From contig JACEFZ010006340.1 of assembly GCA_014155875.1 (NCBI GenBank), forward strand, positions 1-64,000: 64,000 bases of DNA, given 5' to 3'. The notes under the pieces were generated by a model. It saw only the letters and a program-made list of their open reading frames with translations, was not told where the DNA came from and did no database searches. Source of the stretch: Cepaea nemoralis (Eukaryota > Mollusca > Gastropoda > Stylommatophora > Helicidae). The position numbers and the translations under genes are program-made. Shown here one piece after another: positions 30,161 to 45,799 of the stretch (position 1 is its first letter; each line of letters starts with the position of its first letter).

Positions 30161-33010
30161 GGGAAGTTAGTTAGTTAGTCGAAAGATCATCCTCATTGCC
30201 ATTCAGTCCATAAGTGCTCGGATCCCCTTCTCTGCAAATCCGCAGTGTGTAGCGGGTAACGACACTAGTTCTGTGTTGATTTATCAATCTTCTTTGGCTT
30301 CCTGCGTAGTGTTCGTGTTTGGCCACCCCTCTTTTAATTTCCTGTACTCGCAGTCTGGCCATGGTTGTAGCTTAACAGTCATCACTTGGTTCTCGCAAAC
30401 GTCTTACTTCTCGTAGAGCATTCAAAACGTCAGCCTGGTCCATGGCGCGTCCACCCTCCATAGTAGCCTTACCTGCGAGCTTGTCAGCCCGCTCATTTCC
30501 TTGTACTCCCGCATGCCCTGGTACGAAGATGAAACTAATCTTTGTCAGCCGAGACCGCTCCAGAGGCAGCAACCATTCTCTTCGGATCCACCCCATCTCT
30601 ATCCTCTTGAGCATGCTCATTGAGTCGCTAAGGAAACATGCCCTAGTGAACGTTTGTGTCTCGAGCCATGTTATTGCTTTACTTACTGCCATGACTTCCA
30701 TAGTCTGGCTACTTGAGGTCTCAGCAAAAGCACCAGAGTCCTTCACAATTCTCCCTCCGGCCCGCGCCGTAAAGGCCCATGAGCAACCTGATTCATATCC
30801 TTCCCCTGTCGATACTCTAAAACATCGTCGGCATATGACAGTCTCCTCCCTGGTCCATTGATCAACTCGCTGGTGACTCTCACAGTGTAGGCGTTGAACA
30901 CTACTGGAAATAATGGTGATCCCTGTGGTAGGCCAGGATATATTGTTGTTGGTTCCGAAGTCCAACTGCCACATCTAAAAACTACTTTCCTTTGGAAGAG
31001 GGTTGCAGCGATCCAACTAAGGAGGATGGACTCATATTGAGTTCAAGAAGAGGAATCATTGAAAAATCCAATGGTACTCTGTTGTACACGTCCTCATGAT
31101 CAATCGCTGCAGCAAAGGTTTCAATGCCTGAGTGGAAACCTTCATAGACATCAAGGGCGAAAACTACTGCACCGGGTCCAGGTTTCTCTTTTTGGACGGT
31201 ACCCACCCAGGGTAGGTAGGAAAACACCTTGCCTCTCTAGTTGGCTTGAGATTTTTCTGACAATTAACTTCTCCAGCAGCTAGCCTATTGTATTCTGCAT
31301 GATTATAACACGATATCCCTGGATTTTTGTGTGGTCTTTGTCAGGCTTCGGCAAGGGAATCAGACAATTGTGTAACCATTCCTCCTTGATGCTAGCACTC
31401 CCTATACTGTTTTTGTACATGTCTGTTAGTTTCTCTAGCTCCTTGTCGTATTGATGTCGTCGTATCTTATGCCATCTGGCCCTGGAGCGCTGTTTTTGAT
31501 CGTCGAAGCACAGACTTGATTTCTTTCACTGTCACTGTGTCTTCATCCGAAATGTTCTGGTGTTTGCACCTGTCTGAGGTGACCTCCTTGGCAAGATTTC
31601 GGCCTCCCATGTCTGTTTGGTTGCTCTGCTCAAGATAGCGTTCAAAGAGGGCTTTGCCCTTGTCCTCGTCAGTCCTCTGCCAGCTGAGGTCAGTACCTTG
31701 GAAGTCAGAAATTCTCTTATTCTCGACTACCCCACTCACGCTTTTATGTAGTCGCCAGAACAATTTCAGTAACTGTCTGTGCTTACTCTTTGACATACCT
31801 CTGTCCATTTTTCACTTTTAAGCACCTTGACCAGTTGTATTTTCTTTTTTTTTTCTTTTTTGAAATAGCTTACTTTTGTGTGCATCTCTCTTTCTAAGTG
31901 CATGTAGGGACTAGGCTGGCCAGCTCTGTTCTTCTTGGCTGTTTGCCATCTCATTACAGCACAACGCGTATCCACCCAGGCCTTCTCCACCTCCAAATTC
32001 TACAAAAGTGGCTGCTCCCAGCTATTTTTCCTGCCCTGAAGCCTTCTGCGCTTGTCACATCTTATTTTACTCACCACATCTTGACCTGTACTGTCATACT
32101 GGAAAGTCTTAACCTTTAACTTGAGCTGCATGGTTCTGCCTTTCTCCACAAATGTGCTGCAATGGTGGTGGTCACTGCCGTGGTGCTCCGGGACACCCCA
32201 TCTACACACTGTAGTGAGTGAAGGAGAAACCAGCGCCAGGTCAATAGACTGTCCTCATGAGATGGACGGCTTGTTGTCCTGGTGACACAGCCACTGTTGA
32301 CACAGACCAGGTCAATGGTTTCAAGTGCAGCCTCGAGCACCTCCGCCTCTGTGTTGGGGAATATGTTTCCCCATGATCTGCCTTTAGCGTTGAAATCACC
32401 ACAGAAAATAACATTTCTCTCGTGACCTAATATGTCACTTAAACACTGCCACTTCTGGAAATCCATACTCGCGTTGCGGGCATAAACATTAACCAACACG
32501 GATGGTGGACCGGATTGAACTCTTACAGCCTGTATTTGTATGTCGTCACTGACCCAACTGGACATGTCTAGCTCTGACGCTACCATACTGTCGCGGATGA
32601 GAATCGCCATTCCCAGATGTCGTCTGTTGTAGAAACATTTGGAGCCAGCAATTTGGAGTAGCTAATCACCCAGTCTCGTCTCCTGGAGCGCTACAATGTC
32701 ATTCATGTAAACCAGGTTTTCTAGAAAAGGGCCTCGTTGTTTTACGCTAGCGCAGTTCCAATATAGAGTGTGGTTATTCCCGAGGCCTAGACGGTCACAC
32801 TTCAGTCTAAAACTCCTTAATCCACCACGTTTACCTTGCCGTTTGGGTCTGCTCAGCGCTCACGTCGCCTTGTTAGATTGACTGCCCACCACTCGGAGAA
32901 TACACGTTGTTCCGCCATGTTGAAAAAAAAAGAACACCACAGAACCACACACGCTGCGAAAATTTCACTCAAGGATAGCTTCGCTCGATGCACGAAACTC
33001 CGTAGCATCG
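30161..33010 (-). mobile_element. RH-LINE-2 copy C: endonuclease, linker, RT, RNase H
   Basis: Minus strand, 5' to 3': a start region with LYWNCASVKQRGPFLENL and VALQETRLG (about 32780-32665), APE endonuclease with VNVYARNASMDF and FCGDFNAKGRSWG (about 32490-32370), a linker with KLFWRLHKSVSG (about 31770), RT pieces with LPQGSPLFPVVFNAYTV and SYADDVLEYRQGKD (about 30935-30800), then directly RNase H (SWAFTARAGGR at about 30780, PGHAGVQGNERADKLAG at about 30500) and a C-terminus. The 3' tail is CTAA units (30168-30180). RT thumb, connection and the first RNase H residues, including YTDGS, are deleted. Several frameshifts. No upstream ORF1 was found. Confidence 0.85.
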
Positions 33011-33089
33011 GCGCAGATCTTTAGTAGAAACTCCTGGTTTTACATCCTGGCACACAAATTACACGCAAGAGATGAAAACATCCATCTCC

Positions 33090-33433
33090 TAAGCGAAAAT
33101 GTTAACGGTCACAAAACAACACCTTCAGACACTTAGTTTGTGAAAGAAGTGGGGCCAAAATAAACATACCGAAGTCTAAAATAATGCCTCTGGAAAATTG
33201 GAAGAATAAAGCGGATTTCCATCCAGATTAAACAGCCACAGAAATAATGAAAATATATGGAATCACATTTCCATTCGATCCCAGAAAAATACACACAGAA
33301 ACATGGCATTCACTGACAAAACAAATTATAGACATACTAAATAGGTACACATACAAGGCAACCATTTTTGGAAGGAAGCAAAGTTGTAAACATCTTCATC
33401 ATTCCTAGGATACTGTATTTAGCGACAGTCTTA
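33090..33433 (+). mobile_element. Tx1-like LINE, C-terminal part (before LINE-D insertion)
   Basis: Matches 4430-4706: AATAAAGCGGATTTCCATCC and ACACACAGAAACATGGCATT. It carries an in-frame stop and indels. Confidence 0.8.
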
Positions 33434-35664
33434 CATTGGCACCTTGCCGTCTTGACAGACGATAGTTTTTGCTTTACAAAGGCATAATAACTTTTACCTA
33501 TCGCGATAGCAAATATGACTGGTAAGGCCAATTTGCGCTGTAAATGTCCGTTCACAGTGGGTGCATGTGAACACGTCATTTCCACCATCATGCACCATCT
33601 TACGTCTCAAACGCTCGGTGTGTGACTTATCTGCAATAATTTTCTCCTTTGTCTTTATTCCATTTCTGTTTGCCCTCCATGCAACACGTTCAGCGGCGAC
33701 TTGCTCCCAATGTACATTATCAGTGCCTGTATCAATCATGTCCCGCTTACACACATCTTTGTATCGTAGTAGAGGCCGACCCTGAGATCTCTTACCCATC
33801 TGTAATTCACCAAAAAAGATGTCCTTTGGTATTCTACCATCATCCATCCTCCTAAGATGTCCTATCCATCTAAGTCTACGAAGACTGAGCATGGAATAAA
33901 CTGCCGCCCAACCTGATCTTTCCAATACTTCAGTATTTGTGATTTTGTCTTGCCACTTAATACCAAGAATTCTTCGCAGACACCGCATATGAAAGCTGTT
34001 TAAATTTTTCTCTTGGTGTGAGTAAGTTGTCCGGGTTTCAATGCCATAAAGAAAAGTACTAAGGACACAGGCTTGATAGACAAGGACTTTTCTTTTTGCA
34101 GTAAGCTTCCTGTTCTCCCAGACTCTTTTTCTTAACCTGTTCATTGTTGTTGCTGCCTTACTAATCCGGATGTTGATTTCCTGATCTAGGGATAATTTGC
34201 TATTTACCACTGATCATAGATATGTAAAATGGTCTACCATCTCTAGTTCGGTGTCGTCAATAAAGATTGATGGTACCCCATGTGCACCTTGTGACATAAT
34301 CTGTGTCTTCTTTTTGCTAATTGTTAAACCAAATTCAGAACAAGCATTGGAGAATGCAGATAGTAGACATTGCAATTCTTCCTCAGAGTGGGTCGTAACT
34401 GCAGCATCATATGCAAAAAGCAACTCTCTGATCAGTACCCTCCTAATTTTGGTGTTGGCCTTCAATCTCTGAGCATTGTAAAGGCCGCCATCTGAGCGGC
34501 CACCATCCTGATCACGAAAGGCATATTTTAGTAGAAGTGAAAAGTATATTCCAAAGAGGGTGGGAGCTAGTACACAACCTTGCTTAACTCCACTCTTGAT
34601 TTCAAATTCTTCAGAAGTTGCACCATCAAACTTGATTATACCCTTCATGCCTGTGTGGAACGATTCCACAATGGACAGAAGAGTTGGTGGGCAGCCAATC
34701 TTCTTTATTGCCTTGAACAGACCCTCACGACTGACCAAATCAAATGCCTTTGTGAGGTCGATGAAGGCAATAAACAGTGGTTGATTCTGTTCACGGCATT
34801 TTTCTTGCATTTGTCGCAATGAGAATATCATATCAATGGTAGACCGGTTCTGGTGAAAGCCACACTGTGATTCGGGGTAGACTTGATCTCCTAGGACTTG
34901 AAGTCTGCCCAGAACAATTGTGGCAAATACTTTTCCAAAAATACACAGAAGTGATATACCCCTATAGTTGTTGCAGTCGCTCCGATCGCCCTTGTTCTTG
35001 TACAGTGTTATAATGCTTGAATCTTTGAAATCCTGTGGGACTTGTCCTTCTCGCCAGCACAGCTCTATTAGCTGGTGGATCTGTAGAGTGAGTGTGTCTT
35101 GCCCACTCCTGATAACCTCTATTGGAATCCCATTCTTACCTGGAGCCTTGCCAGATGCACGTTCATTTATAGCACACTTAACTTCTGTTATGGTGGGAAG
35201 TGTGTCCAGGTGGTCAAGAGTTGATTATTGCCTCTCCATAGCACAAAGCCTGGGCTAAAATATAGAGATCATGTGTTGCCCATGCAGCATGATACCTCTC
35301 TCGGCCTGCCTAGTTCACTCCAGAGGAAAGGTAACACCCCTACATCTGGAACAATACAAGCTGCAGAAGCTGCCGGATCAGCAAAGCAATGCTCTAACTG
35401 TCCGCCTGTCGGAGCATCGATCCTAAACCAGCCGCCAACCAAGGCTTAGGGCATGGTCTGCCCTGCCATGACATTTTGTCTTTAGCTTGCATTTCCAGGG
35501 TAAGGCTTGTACCCTCCCAATTGCGCTCTTCCGCCAGAAGCCGTTGGCAAATGTGGGGTGTCGGGTTTGGTAAGCGCCGCCCAACGTTCGGCGCTGATAG
35601 AAAGCAGGTAGTACCGTCTACTGTTATAGGGTAGCTCAGTCATATCTGACTAAGACCTGACACA
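33434..35664 (-). mobile_element. LINE-D copy with internal deletion
   Basis: Flanked by TAGCGACAGTCTTA (33420-33433) and TAGCTACAGTCTTA (35665-35678), a 14-bp duplication with one mismatch. The minus strand starts with leader sequence (35664-35240), then jumps to RT: GKAPGKNGIPIEV, YKNKGDRSDCNNYRGISLL, IAFIDLTKAFDLV, IKSGVKQGCVLAPTLFGIYF (about 34600), LLFAYDAAV where FADD is expected (about 34415), FTYL, a TGA at about 34212, then a C-terminal region ending in a zinc-finger-like CTHCERTFTAQIGLTSH (about 33560-33510). The endonuclease is absent. The 3' terminus is GGTGCCAATG without poly-A. Confidence 0.88.
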
Positions 35665-36556
<892 letters not shown>

Positions 36557-36610
36557 TGTGGAAGACATCTGCCGTGTGTAGATGAAGATATACAAGTAAT
36601 GTGTGTGTAA

Positions 36611-36890
36611 TTGCCCCATGCCGTTAATGTATATTTCTTCTTGCGCTCGCTCGCTTTGAACTCAAGCGTAGTCCATACTCACTATTTATAGCAGTGATGG
36701 ACTGAATTTTGCGTGTGGATTAGCTTTCCCTATTAGCGGTGTCCCTCGCCATCAGGCGAACCCACTCCGACTTCACAGGTACTTGTAATTAACGTCCTCA
36801 AGTCAAAGACGACAGGTTAACATTTTAGTCCAGCTGTCCTGTGTAGGGGTTGAACAGTTAACCTCGGCATCAGAACACCGGATTTAAATT
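36611..36890 (-). mobile_element. SINE-2 copy c, uninterrupted
   Basis: Reverse complement of SINE-2. The point equivalent to the LTR 1 insertion (GGTGTCCCTCGCC on plus, about 36740) is intact, giving a second empty-site reference. Confidence 0.8.
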
Positions 36891-37200
36891 AATCTGTGAA
36901 TGCATTTGTTGTATTTGCAAATTTAACTGAACACACACAATGTACTTTATAAATACACACAGTTTTGTACAAATAATAAGTGTAAATAACACTCTCACAC
37001 AAACACGGAAAGTTTTGTATTTTGTTATGATTATTATTCATATCTTTCTAGTTACTGGTTGACTCGGTTACAGGATTATTAATCTGAGCCAGGGATGAAT
37101 CCTGGTATAACTTGTCTTCTGGGGTTGAATGGACTATGGATAAAGGTATAATCGAACATTGGATAACACAATCTAAAGTAAAATATATTAGCACATGATG

Positions 37201-37292
<92 letters not shown>
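36891..37292 (+). repeat. Composite repeat R, copy 3, with (TA)n
   Basis: R lead and the GGTTGAATGGACTATGGATAA block, then GCACATGATGCTATA and (TA)n 37202-37290. It is split by the ACTAGCTGACC repeat and resumes in (TA)n at 38487. Confidence 0.8.
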
Positions 37293-38486
<1,194 letters not shown>

Positions 38487-38568
<82 letters not shown>

Positions 38569-38628
38569 CTTCTCAGCGATTAGTAGAAATTTATAACGTA
38601 CATAATGATATCATCATCACAAGACATG
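38487..38628 (+). repeat. (TA)n and end of R copy 3
   Basis: (TA)n to 38566, then CTTCTCAGCGATTAGTAGAA to ATCATCACAAGACA, where R is cut by a LINE. Confidence 0.85.
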
Positions 38629-40556
38629 CAATTGCTTTACTTACTGTCATGACTTCAATAGTCAAACTACTACCAGAATCCTCCTTCACAATTCTCCTCC
38701 AGCTTGAGGCGTAAATGCCCATCTGTGTAAATGACATCATCACCTTCAAGATAATTATCGAAGATCAAAGCCTGTACTTCCGCCTCCGCAACAGCCGGAT
38801 TTTCTTGTCTGCATTTTCTGTCTATTTGGATATAAACTGACAAGGACGTACAGAACTCTGCTGGCACTTGTACCCATTACTCTTCCATGACTTCCAGTCT
38901 TTGACTTGACCCATCGACGACTTTCCTCTTTTTAACCTGCTGCCCTTTACCTTCTTAATTTCAGTATGCATTGGATGTTGTGTGTTTGCGTTGACTCTGA
39001 GGTAGGCCTGTGCTCGGCAAATCTGTATTATGTCCACGATGGTTGAAAAATCAAGAAAGTAGCCCATCGGCTTACATGCTGTATCTATTGTACACCCAAG
39101 TATAATACGCATAGCTTCGTTGTGTATCCTCTCAATCATTTCCATCTGCTTATGGCTGAGAGTCAGGATCGCCATAGTATACTCAAAAACAGAAAATACC
39201 AGACCCTCGTATAGAAGACATAGGTGGCGCTGCTCACAGATTGCCGTCGCCAACACCCGGATCGCAGCCATATTCCGCTTGGCCATTATTAGCGCCTGGT
39301 CAATGCGCTCAGTATAAACAAGGCTTCGATCAAATCGTATCCCCAGGTATTTCATTGCCTGCGTTCTTTCCAGTCTCTGAGCACAAACGTACAGTTGATG
39401 TTGGAGTGTTGAAAATTTGGTTTTCAAAGAGAACCATGTCACTGCTGCCTTCGTTGGGTTGACCACTGCACCAGCTTCAACGCACCACATACTTATGTGA
39501 TTGAGTTCTGTTTGTAGTTCCACAGCAACCCGATCTCTTTCCTTACTCTGACGATACACTAACACATCGTCGGCATACGCCAATGTACTTCCCGGTCCTG
39601 TGATCCGCTCACCGGCGATTCTCACAGTGTAGGCGTTGAAATAGTACCGGCGATAATGCGGCAGGCCAGAATATATTATTGTTGGTTCAGAAGCCCAACT
39701 GCCACATCTAAAAACTGCTTACCGTTGGAAGAGGGCTGACGTTATCCAATTCAGGAGGAATTGACTTATCTTGAGTTAGAAAAACTGAAACATTAAGAAT
39801 TCAAACGGTGCTCTGTTGTACGCAGCCTCAAGATCAATTGTTGCAGCACATGTTTGAGTCCCTGAGTGGAAACCTTCACACGCATCATAGGCAAAAGCTG
39901 CAGCGTTGGTCCAGGTTTCTGTCTTTGGACGGTACCCTCCATGGGTAGATGGGAGAAAACATTGCCTCTTTCTAGCTGATTTGTTATTTTTTTACGGCCA
40001 TCAGCTTCTCCAGCAGCTTGCCTATAGAATTTTGCTAGGTGATTACTCGCTTTATCTGAATGTTTGTGTATTGTCTTTGCCAGGCTTGGGCAAGGGAATC
40101 AGCTGTGTAACCACTCCTCCTTGATGCTAGCACTCACTATACTGTTGTTGTATATAACTCCTAATTCCTCTAACTCGTTGTCGGTACACATACTAATGCC
40201 ATCATACCTTATATCATCTGGTCCTGGTGCGATGTTCTTTGTTCGCCGAAACATAGCCTTGATCTCTTTCACTATCACCATTTCTTCTTCTGCACTGTTC
40301 TGGAACTTACACCGCTCTGAGGTAAACGTATTTGCACAATTTCAGCCTCCCATATCTTTCTGGTTGCTCTGATTTAGATAACGTTCGAAAAGTGCTTTGT
40401 CCCTTTCCTCGTGAGTCCTCTGCCAGATGAGGTCAGCACCTTGTATGTCAGGAATACTCTTATCCTTGACTGAACTATGCATACTTGTATGTAGTCTCCA
40501 GAACAATTTCAGTGACTTGTCTTTGTTTATTCTTTGAAACAACTCTGTCTTATTAA
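38629..40556 (-). mobile_element. RH-LINE-2 copy E, missing its 3' end
   Basis: On the minus strand: linker with KLFWRLHTSMHSS and GADLIWQRTHEE (about 40510-40420), an RT start with IAPGPDDIRYDG (about 40230), frameshifted palm, LAYADDVLVYRQSKERD (about 39570), KYLGIRFDRSLVYTERI (about 39345), RIHNEAMRIILGCTIDT (about 39130), and a truncated RNase H start ending near 38632. Loss of the 3' end is unusual for LINE insertion and suggests later recombination with R. Confidence 0.82.
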
Positions 40557-40800
40557 TGTAAACAATATAAAATAATACAAAGTAGTGCAGCTTTACATAA
40601 CTGAATTAAGACACATACAAGACGTTGCGGTGATTAGCCTTCATCAGCAAACAAACACATTCACAAAAAAACAACATATAGCCAAGGAGATCTCCTGTGT
40701 CTACATCAACACGTGACGACAGGACGAGAAGAATGAAAAGATTAAAAAGTGAAAGCAATGAAGTGAAAATGAAAATTGGAACAGCGAAAAAAATATATAA
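40557..40800. other. Unassigned AT-rich stretch
   Basis: Nothing recognised. Confidence 0.5.
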
Positions 40801-40884
40801 CCCCCATTAATGTACATTATCACATGTGTATATGAATGTATTCGTTGTATTTGTAAATCTAAATGAAAATACACAATGTACCAT
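40801..40884 (+). repeat. R repeat lead, left flank of inverted LINE
   Basis: CATTAATGTACATTATCACA to CACAATGTACCAT (40872-40884), the 13-bp sequence repeated at 43742-43754. Confidence 0.85.
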
Positions 40885-43741
40885 AGTTAGTTAGTTAGTT
40901 AGTCGACAGATCATCCTCATTGCACATCGAACCATTCAGTCCATAAGTGCTCGGATCCCCTCCTCAGCAAATCCCGCAGCGTGTAGCGGCTAACGACGCC
41001 AGTTCTGTGTTGGTTTATCAATCTTCTTTGGCTTCCTGCGTAGTGTTCTTGTTTGGCCACACCTCTTTTGCTGCTCTCGCAGTCTGGCCATTGTTGTAGA
41101 TTCACAGTCATCATTTGGTTCTCGCAAAAGTCTTACTTCTCGTAGAGCATTCAGAATGTCGGCCTGGTCCATGGCGCGTCCGCCCTCCACAGTAGCCTCA
41201 CCTGCGAGCTTGTCAGCCCGCTCATTTCCTTGTACTCCCGCATGCCCTGGCACGAAGATGAAACTAATCTTTGCGAGTCGAGACCGCTCCAGAGGCAGCA
41301 ACCATTCTCTTCGGATCGACCCCTCCTCTATCCTCTTGATCATGTTCATTGAGTCGCTAAGGAAACAAGCCCTAGTGAATGTCTGTGTCTCGAGCCATGT
41401 TATTGATTTACTTACTGCCATGACTTCCATGGTCAGGCTACTTGTGGTTTCAGTAAAAGCACCAGAGTCCTCCTTCACAATTCTCCCTCCGGCCCGAGCT
41501 GTAAAGGCCCATGAGCTTCTCACATGTCGGACGACCGACCCATCTGTGTAGATGACCGCGTCACCGTCTAGCGAATTCTCGAAAATCAACGCTTGTACTT
41601 CAGCCTCAACAGCAGCCGGATGTTCTTGTCTGCATTTTCTGTCAAGTTGGATGCAAACTGAAAAGGATGTGCAAAAGTCTGTTGGCACTTGCACCCACTC
41701 CTCGCCAGGTTCTAAGTCCTCAAGTGAACACACCTGTTGAAGAATGTCTTCGGCTTGACCCACCCACGACCGTCCTCTTTCTAACCTGCTGCCCTTCACC
41801 TTCCTAATTTCACTATGCAGTGGATGTTGTGTGTTTGCGTTAATTCTGAGGTAGGCGCGTGCCCTGCAATCTTGTATTCTCTCTTCAATGGTTGGAAACC
41901 CAAGAAGGTAGCGCATCGCCCTGCATGCTGTATCTCTTGTACATCCAAGAATAATGCGCATAGCTTCATTCTGTATCCTTTCCATCCGTTCTATCTGCTT
42001 ATGGCTAAGAGTCAGGATTGCCATTGCATACTCCAAAACAGACATGACCAACCCCTCGTACAGAAGACATAGATGGCGCTGCTCACAGTTTGCTGCCGCC
42101 ATCACCCGCATCGCTGCCAAACCCCGCTTGGCCTTTGTTATCACCTGCTTGCACTTAGAAAGAGAGATGCACACAAAAGTAAGCTACTTCAAAAAACTGG
42201 TCAAGGTTGTTAAAAGCGAAAAATGGGCAGAGGTGTGTCAAAGAGTAAGCACAGACAAGTCACTGAAATTGTTCTGGCGACTACATAAAAGCATGAGTGG
42301 TGTAGTCAAGAATAAGAGCATTTCTGACTTCCAAGGTGCTGACCTCATCTGGCAGAGGACTGACGAGGACAAGGGCAAAGCCCTCTTTGAACGCTACCTT
42401 GAGCAAAGCAACCAGACAGACATGGGAGGCCGAAATCTGGCCAAGGAGGTCACCTCAGACAGATGCAAGGCCCAGAACACTTCGGATGAAGACACAGTGA
42501 CAGTGAAAGAAATCAAGGCTGTGCTTCGACGATCAAAATAACATTGCTCCAGGTCCTGATGGCATAAGATACGACGACATTAATAGGTGTACCGACAATG
42601 AGCTAGAGAAACTAGCAGACATGTACAGCAACAGTATAGGGGGTGCTAGCATCAAGGAGGAATGGTTACACAGCTATCTGATTCCCTTGCCGAAGCCTGA
42701 CAAAGACCACACAAAAATTCAGGGATATCGAATTATAACCATGCAGAATACAATAGGCAAGCTGCTGGAGAAGGTCATTGCCAGGAAAATATCAAGCCAA
42801 CTAGAGAGGCAAGGTGTTTTCCCACCCACCCTGGGTGGGTACCGTCCAAAAAGGGAAACCTGGACCAATGCACCAGTCTTTGCCCAGGATGTCTATGAAG
42901 GTTTCCACTCAGGCACTGAAACCGTTGCTGCAGCGATTGATCTTGAGGACGCATACAACAGAGTACCCCTCGATTTTTTAATGTTTCAGCTTCTCGAACT
43001 AAACATAAGTCCATTCCTCCTTAGTTGGATCGCTGCAGCCCTCTTCCAACGGAAAGTAGTTTTTAGATGTGGCAGTTGGACTTCGGCAGTTGGACACAAA
43101 GAGGCAACACATATATTAGAAACACTCCAACAATACTACACTTACCTATATACAGCAGAACCAGCCAACACACAAAAACAAAATAGGTTCTTTCAATACA
43201 CAAAGATAAAGACATACTAGACGCAGAGCTTACATTAGTAGGTATAACACATGCACTCAATCAAATGCAAAGTCCATTCCTCCTTAGTTGGATCGCTGCA
43301 GCCCTCTTCCAACGGAAAGTAGTTTTTAGATGTGGCAGTTGGACTTCGGAACCAACAACAATACATCCTGGCCTACCACAGGGATCACCATTATCTCCGG
43401 TACTGTTCAACGCCTACACAGTGAGAATCACCAGTGAGCAGATAACTGAACCTGGCAGGACATTGTCATATGCCGATGATGTTTTAGTGTATCGTCAGGG
43501 GAAGGATAGAGAGGAGGTTGCTGTGGAACTACAAACCGAACTCAATCGCATAAGTACTTGGTGTGATGAAGCTGGGGCAATGGTCAACCCAACAAAGGCA
43601 ACAGTGACTTGGTTCTCGTTGAATAATCATATTGTCAACACTCCAACACCAACTGTAATGCTGTGTTCAGAGACGGTGGAAAGAACGCAGGCAATGAATT
43701 ACCTGGGGATACGGTTTGATCGAAGCCTTGCTTATAATGTG
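40885..43741 (-). mobile_element. RH-LINE-2 copy D with 5' inversion (twin-priming structure)
   Basis: A 13-bp perfect duplication CACAATGTACCAT bounds the insertion. The 3' part (40885-42150, minus) reads from QVITKAKRGLAAM through RIQNEAMRIILGCTRDTACR, RNase H (YTDGSVV at about 41545, FLSDSMNM at about 41370, PGHAGVQGNERADKLAG at about 41250) to a C-terminus and a CTAA tail. The 5' part (42151-43741, plus) is inverted: linker KLFWRLHKSMSGVV, RT with AIDLEDAYNRVPLDF, GLPQGSPLSPVLFNAY, SYADDVLVYRQGKDRE and LGIRFDRSLAY. The two parts meet head to head, and their far ends are nearly adjacent in the element, only a few residues being lost. Confidence 0.92.
43087..43270 (+). mobile_element. Tx1-like insert within RH-LINE-2, flanked by a 79-bp duplication
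   Basis: This 184-bp segment matches Tx1 at about 3370-3510 (ACCTATATACAGCAGAACCA, then TTAGTAGGTATAACACATGC). It is bracketed by two identical 79-bp copies of RT sequence (43008-43086 and 43271-43349), each encoding the SPFLLSWIAAALFQRK region. Confidence 0.88.
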
Positions 43742-44990
<1,249 letters not shown>

Positions 44991-45452
44991 TGTCAATTGA
45001 AACGAGAAAAAGAGTATTGAGGTGCTACATAGAGCTTGTTCCTTTGTATGGATGTGAAACGTGGACAATGAGCAGTCAAGCTGAAAAACATCTCATGGTG
45101 GCAGAAATGTGGTTTCTGAGGAAAATGCAAAGAATACTATGGACAGACAGAAAAACCAATGACCAAATACTACAGGAGACAAATGAAAATCGTAAATTGA
45201 TTAGAGAAATTAGAAGTAGACAGTTACAATTCTTTGGACATGTTATGAGAAGAAATGAATTGGAGAACTTAGTGACAACTGACAAGATCGAAGGGAACAG
45301 ACCAACGAGAAGACCGAGAAGTAAATACTTGGATGGCTTGGTCACATGGCATTGTCGAGGCAGGAACACTGAGCTGATCCACGACTCTGGTGATCGACTA
45401 AAATGACGAGTCATGACCGCCCACGCTTTCAGGCATGGCTCATGATTCATTT
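44991..45452 (+). mobile_element. RTE-A LINE copy 2, 5'-truncated, inserted before the eL42 start
   Basis: Flanked by TGATTTCACCAT at 44979-44990 and 45453-45464. An open frame to 45405 gives ETRKRVLRCYIE, EMWFLRKMQRILW, FFGHVMRRNELENL and RRPRSKYLDGL, homologous to 434-887. The target lies at the eL42 initiation site, so the second duplication copy includes the A and T of the ATG. Confidence 0.9.
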
Positions 45453-45462
45453 TGATTTCACC

Positions 45463-45780
45463 ATGGTTAAAATACCGAAACAGCGCCGCACATTTTGCAA
45501 GGGCAAAAAGTGCAAAAAGTACAGTCCACATATTCACCCAGTACAAAGCAGGGAAAGCCTCACTCTATGCACAAGGTAAAAGGCGTTACAACAGAAAACA
45601 GAGTTGTTATGGTGGTCAGTCTAAGCCTGTGTTTAGAAAGAAGGCTAAAACCACAAGGAAGATTGTGCTGCGCAAGGATTGCACAGAATGCAATACATAA
45701 AACAGCTCCGCATCAAGCGATGCAAGCACTTCATGTTGGGAGGTGATCAGAAGAGAAAGAGCCAGGTGATCATATTGTAG
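45463..45780 (+). pseudogene. RPL36A: Ribosomal protein eL42 (RPL36A/L44) processed pseudogene
   Basis: eL42 sits near the E site of the large ribosomal subunit. The copy spans the whole coding sequence without introns: ATG 45463, [19 protein letters not shown] in frame 1; a 2-base loss near 45513 shifts to [18 protein letters not shown] and [17 protein letters not shown]; a 1-base loss near 45692 shifts to IKRCKHFMLGGDQKRKSQV; stop 45778-45780. The net loss of three bases gives 318 bp against the usual 321. Lack of introns supports retroposition, but the upstream R sequence is shared with two shorter copies, so the template was probably already joined to R. About 30 bp of possible 3' UTR follow before RTE-C. 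Confidence 0.92.
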
Positions 45781-45799
45781 GCTGCATAAGATCCAGGAC

